From Monosporascus cannonballus (taxonomy: Eukaryota; Ascomycota; Sordariomycetes; Xylariales), in contig QJNS01000046.1 in assembly GCA_004154925.1 (NCBI GenBank), positions 186,001-250,000 of the forward strand: a stretch of DNA of 64,000 nucleotides, read 5' to 3'. The notes under the pieces were generated by a model. The model was not told the DNA's origin, made no database searches, and saw nothing but the letters and a program-made list of their open reading frames with translations. How positions within the stretch are numbered: position 1 is the first letter of the stretch; the number at the start of each line of letters is the position of its first letter. The translations under genes were made by a program, and so were the position numbers. This document shows, one piece after another, positions 62,306 to 64,000 of this stretch.

Positions 62306-62490
62306 CTGAAGAAAAGGTGTATTAAAGGTTGCATGACCTCTAGAAGGTCCTCTATAAAAAGTGAAGGTGGTGAACCCTCCTTAAATACATAAAAAAATAG
62401 TGGTACCCAAGAGATAATGATACCGGATTAGCCGAAGCAATTTCCACTAGCTTGTTAGCTAACTAAGCCATGGCGCTGCTAGGTTTAACA
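62272..62490 (-). repeat. Copia 3' LTR
   Basis: This 219-bp LTR reads TGTTAAACCTAGC...GGTCTCACA on the minus strand. Its length equals the reconstructed split LTR (217 bp). A TATTTAAGG box (minus strand, near 62,375) can serve as a TATA element. Its outer end is fused to the kinase reading frame. Confidence 0.88.
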
Positions 62491-62665
62491 CACCTCCCCA
62501 GCTGTTAGGAACTAACAACTAAAGCTTTCATAATACTGAGCAACTCCCCAAAAAGGAAATACCGTGGTAGTTAACATTTAATAAACAATAGATAAAACGC
62601 AAAAACGGAAACAAAAAGGGTGATTAGCATCTCGATTAACTAGGGAAGTTACTCGAAATGCCAGA

Positions 62666-62736
62666 ACTTCTGACCGGATTCGAACCCATGTCTTTAGGTA
62701 TTAGGACCTGACATTATACCACTAGACCACAGAAGC
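62666..62736 (-). tRNA. tRNA-like sequence (probable pseudo-tRNA) in the Copia 3' region
   Basis: 71 nt. The 5' GCTTCTG pairs with 3' CAGAAGT to make a seven-pair acceptor stem (one G-T). An A box (TGGTCTAGTGG) and a B box (GGTTCGAATCC) match the internal RNA polymerase III promoter. The anticodon arm is irregular: AGGT/ACCT closes a six-base loop CCTAAT instead of five pairs and seven bases. The T stem has a G-G mismatch and the D stem is weak. No anticodon can be assigned safely. It is most likely a decayed tRNA or a tRNA-derived sequence carried by the retroelement. Confidence 0.55.
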
Positions 62737-62879
62737 TTTATTGGAAAGCTTCCTTACTGACCTTACCTTTAAGGTCGTTTAAGGACGAAGGTAATAACAA
62801 TTTGTAAGAGAAAAAACGATAGGAAGGAAACGGGGGCAATAACCTTTTGTTATTAGGTAACGTCTGGGATAAATTAACA

Positions 62880-64000
62880 CTTCCTAGACTTCCTTTAGCC
62901 TTAAAGTAACGTCTTAAAAGTTTAATAACTTAACGAACTTTTAATATTGCTGGAGCTTTAAGAGCTTAATTAAGCTATCTGCTATTATAGCGTTAATAGG
63001 CGTTTATTCGATCTTTATTTTTCCTGCTGCGTGGATTTCGCGAAACCAATAATTATGAATATTTACGTATTTCAACTTCGTAATTAGACGTATAGTTTTT
63101 TCAATAATTAGCCGTATCGTTTGTTTATTATCCATCTAGATAATTAAGTCCTTATTTAGCTTTAACTTAATAACTTTAAATAACCTTAATATAAAAAAGG
63201 TTTTTTTTACGGTTTGCAATAAAGTTAATAACTTAGTTTCCGTATTCGAAATAATAACTATATCTTGCTTATTAGCCCTTTATACGATAAGGCCACCGAA
63301 AAGTAATAGTACGAATCTCTAAGAATTTTTCCGGTCGAGGTTATCCGCGAAAAAAATATCGTTCGCATATAAGAACGATCGTACGTTGGGATTTTCGTTA
63401 CCTCCGAATTTTAGGGCTAAGGTACGTATGGAATAAGCGTAAAAAATAGCTTTATTAATAATGTTAAAATATGTAAAATTTAGATTTTTGCAATAACGAA
63501 ATAAATAAAAAGCAGTTTTAGCCAAGTCCGGGCAAATGGCGACAGTTCCGTACAATAAGTTTCCGACTTTTTCGAAATATAGCTTTTTTAACGTTACCGG
63601 CGTTTCGCTTTAATATTCCTTAAAATCCTTTTATTTAAGGATTTTAAAATAACGTTTTTTAAGTTTGGATAATTCGAAACATATATATAATTTTTTCTTA
63701 AAAAGTATTTTATAATAAATATAATTTTTTAATTATGCGGTTTTGCAAAATACGTATCCTAAGAAATTATTATAAATTCCTTAAGTCGTTAATATAAAAA
63801 CGTTATATTAATTTCGTAAGGAATTTTTTAACGCATATTATATCGCAAATTCTGTATATTATGGTTATATTGTTAACGTAAAAGAATAACGTTAATTAGC
63901 TATTAGTTATAATATATAAGTTATTCGAAACCAACTTTAATTTTAATTCCTTTAATCCTGCCGTTAGGTCCTATTATTATAGAAATAATAATCGTCTTAA
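62880..64000 (-). pseudogene. Copia pol relic (reverse transcriptase/RNase H end)
   Basis: The minus-strand frame 63,555-63,319 reads CPDLAKTAFYLFRY, AIFYAYSIRTLALKFGG and then ANDIFFADNLDRKNS. This corresponds to the Copia block usually written TRPDIAYA...RVLRYL.GT..L...SDASFADD..DRKS. Downstream (63,170-62,920) it reads WMDNKQTIRLIIEKTIRLITKLKYVNIHNYWFRE, the RNase H block with the D-N-Q/K-Q pattern, and ADSLIKLL for the usual ADGLTKAL. The last part has few stops, so it is less mutated than the left copy. The 5' part is beyond the window. Confidence 0.88.

Larger units (their letters stand above)
62272..64000 (-). mobile_element. Ty1/Copia element, 3' part (continues beyond window)
   Basis: A minus-strand Copia retrotransposon. 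Read 5' to 3' on the minus strand from the right edge it has a pol relic, a 3' untranslated stretch with a tRNA-like sequence, a polypurine tract (minus strand AGCTGGGGAGGTG, about 62,491-62,503) and the 3' LTR. It belongs to the same family as the Copia relic on the left: pol matches 13,730-14,400 and the LTR matches the split LTR at 21,962/41,788. RIP increases away from the LTR. Both Copia copies lie on the minus strand and face each other across the gene island. Confidence 0.88.

Noticed and set aside
1..64000. CRISPR arrays, ribosomal RNA genes, bacterial-type operons
   Set aside because: No regularly spaced repeats or rRNA-like sequence; the short tandem repeats at 36,518-36,590 and 45,046-45,075 have no spacers.

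Overview
The window looks like part of a filamentous ascomycete genome, probably a Sordariomycete (Pezizomycotina). Genes have short introns of about 50-75 bp with GTRNGT donors and CTRAC-like branch points. A cellobiose dehydrogenase with a fungal CBM1 module points to a plant-biomass degrader or plant-associated fungus. The long AT-rich stretches carry the mark of repeat-induced point mutation (RIP): retroelement reading frames are recognisable but full of TAA/TAG codons, CpA/TpG is scarce, and CpG is still common.

The window has two compartments. Positions 1-41,788 and 62,272-64,000 are RIP-degraded, nested transposons. Positions about 41,789-62,271 form a GC-normal gene island.

The left block can be unpacked layer by layer from split LTRs and exact target-site duplications (TSDs). 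The oldest layer is a minus-strand Ty1/Copia element. Its 5' LTR survives in two halves (21,962-22,072 and 41,678-41,788) and its pol relic lies at 13,714-16,950. A plus-strand Ty3/Gypsy chromovirus, A1, sits in it from before position 1 to 13,713. A complete minus-strand sibling, A2 (6,263-13,511, TSD TAGCA), is inserted into the A1 3' LTR. A second chromovirus family has a 5'-truncated copy, B1 (about 17,270-21,565), and a full copy, B2 (22,073-41,677, TSD CTTAA), which splits the Copia LTR. The B2 3' LTR is itself split by a 12.57-kb element (28,903-41,474) with 19-bp terminal inverted repeats and an 8-bp TSD (TATATACG). Inside that element is a 1.5-kb LTR element (30,802-32,308) that encodes only a Gag-like zinc knuckle.

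The gene island holds, from left to right: a conserved protein with an intrinsically disordered region (+); an F-box/LRR-type pseudogene (+); a secreted M28 zinc aminopeptidase (+); a broken short-chain dehydrogenase (-); a GFA/CENP-V-type zinc protein (-); a CCHC zinc-knuckle protein (-); a class II cellobiose dehydrogenase with CBM1 (+, 11 exons); and a protein-kinase-like pseudogene (+). The kinase pseudogene's 3' end is cut by the LTR of a second minus-strand Copia element that runs off the right edge. The two secreted enzymes (cellobiose dehydrogenase, aminopeptidase) fit extracellular nutrient breakdown. No biosynthetic cluster logic connects the genes. Three of the eight loci are decaying, as expected for an accessory, transposon-flanked island.

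All calls come from reading the sequence. No database search was run, so family names rest on recognised motifs, and relic boundaries marked 'about' are approximate.
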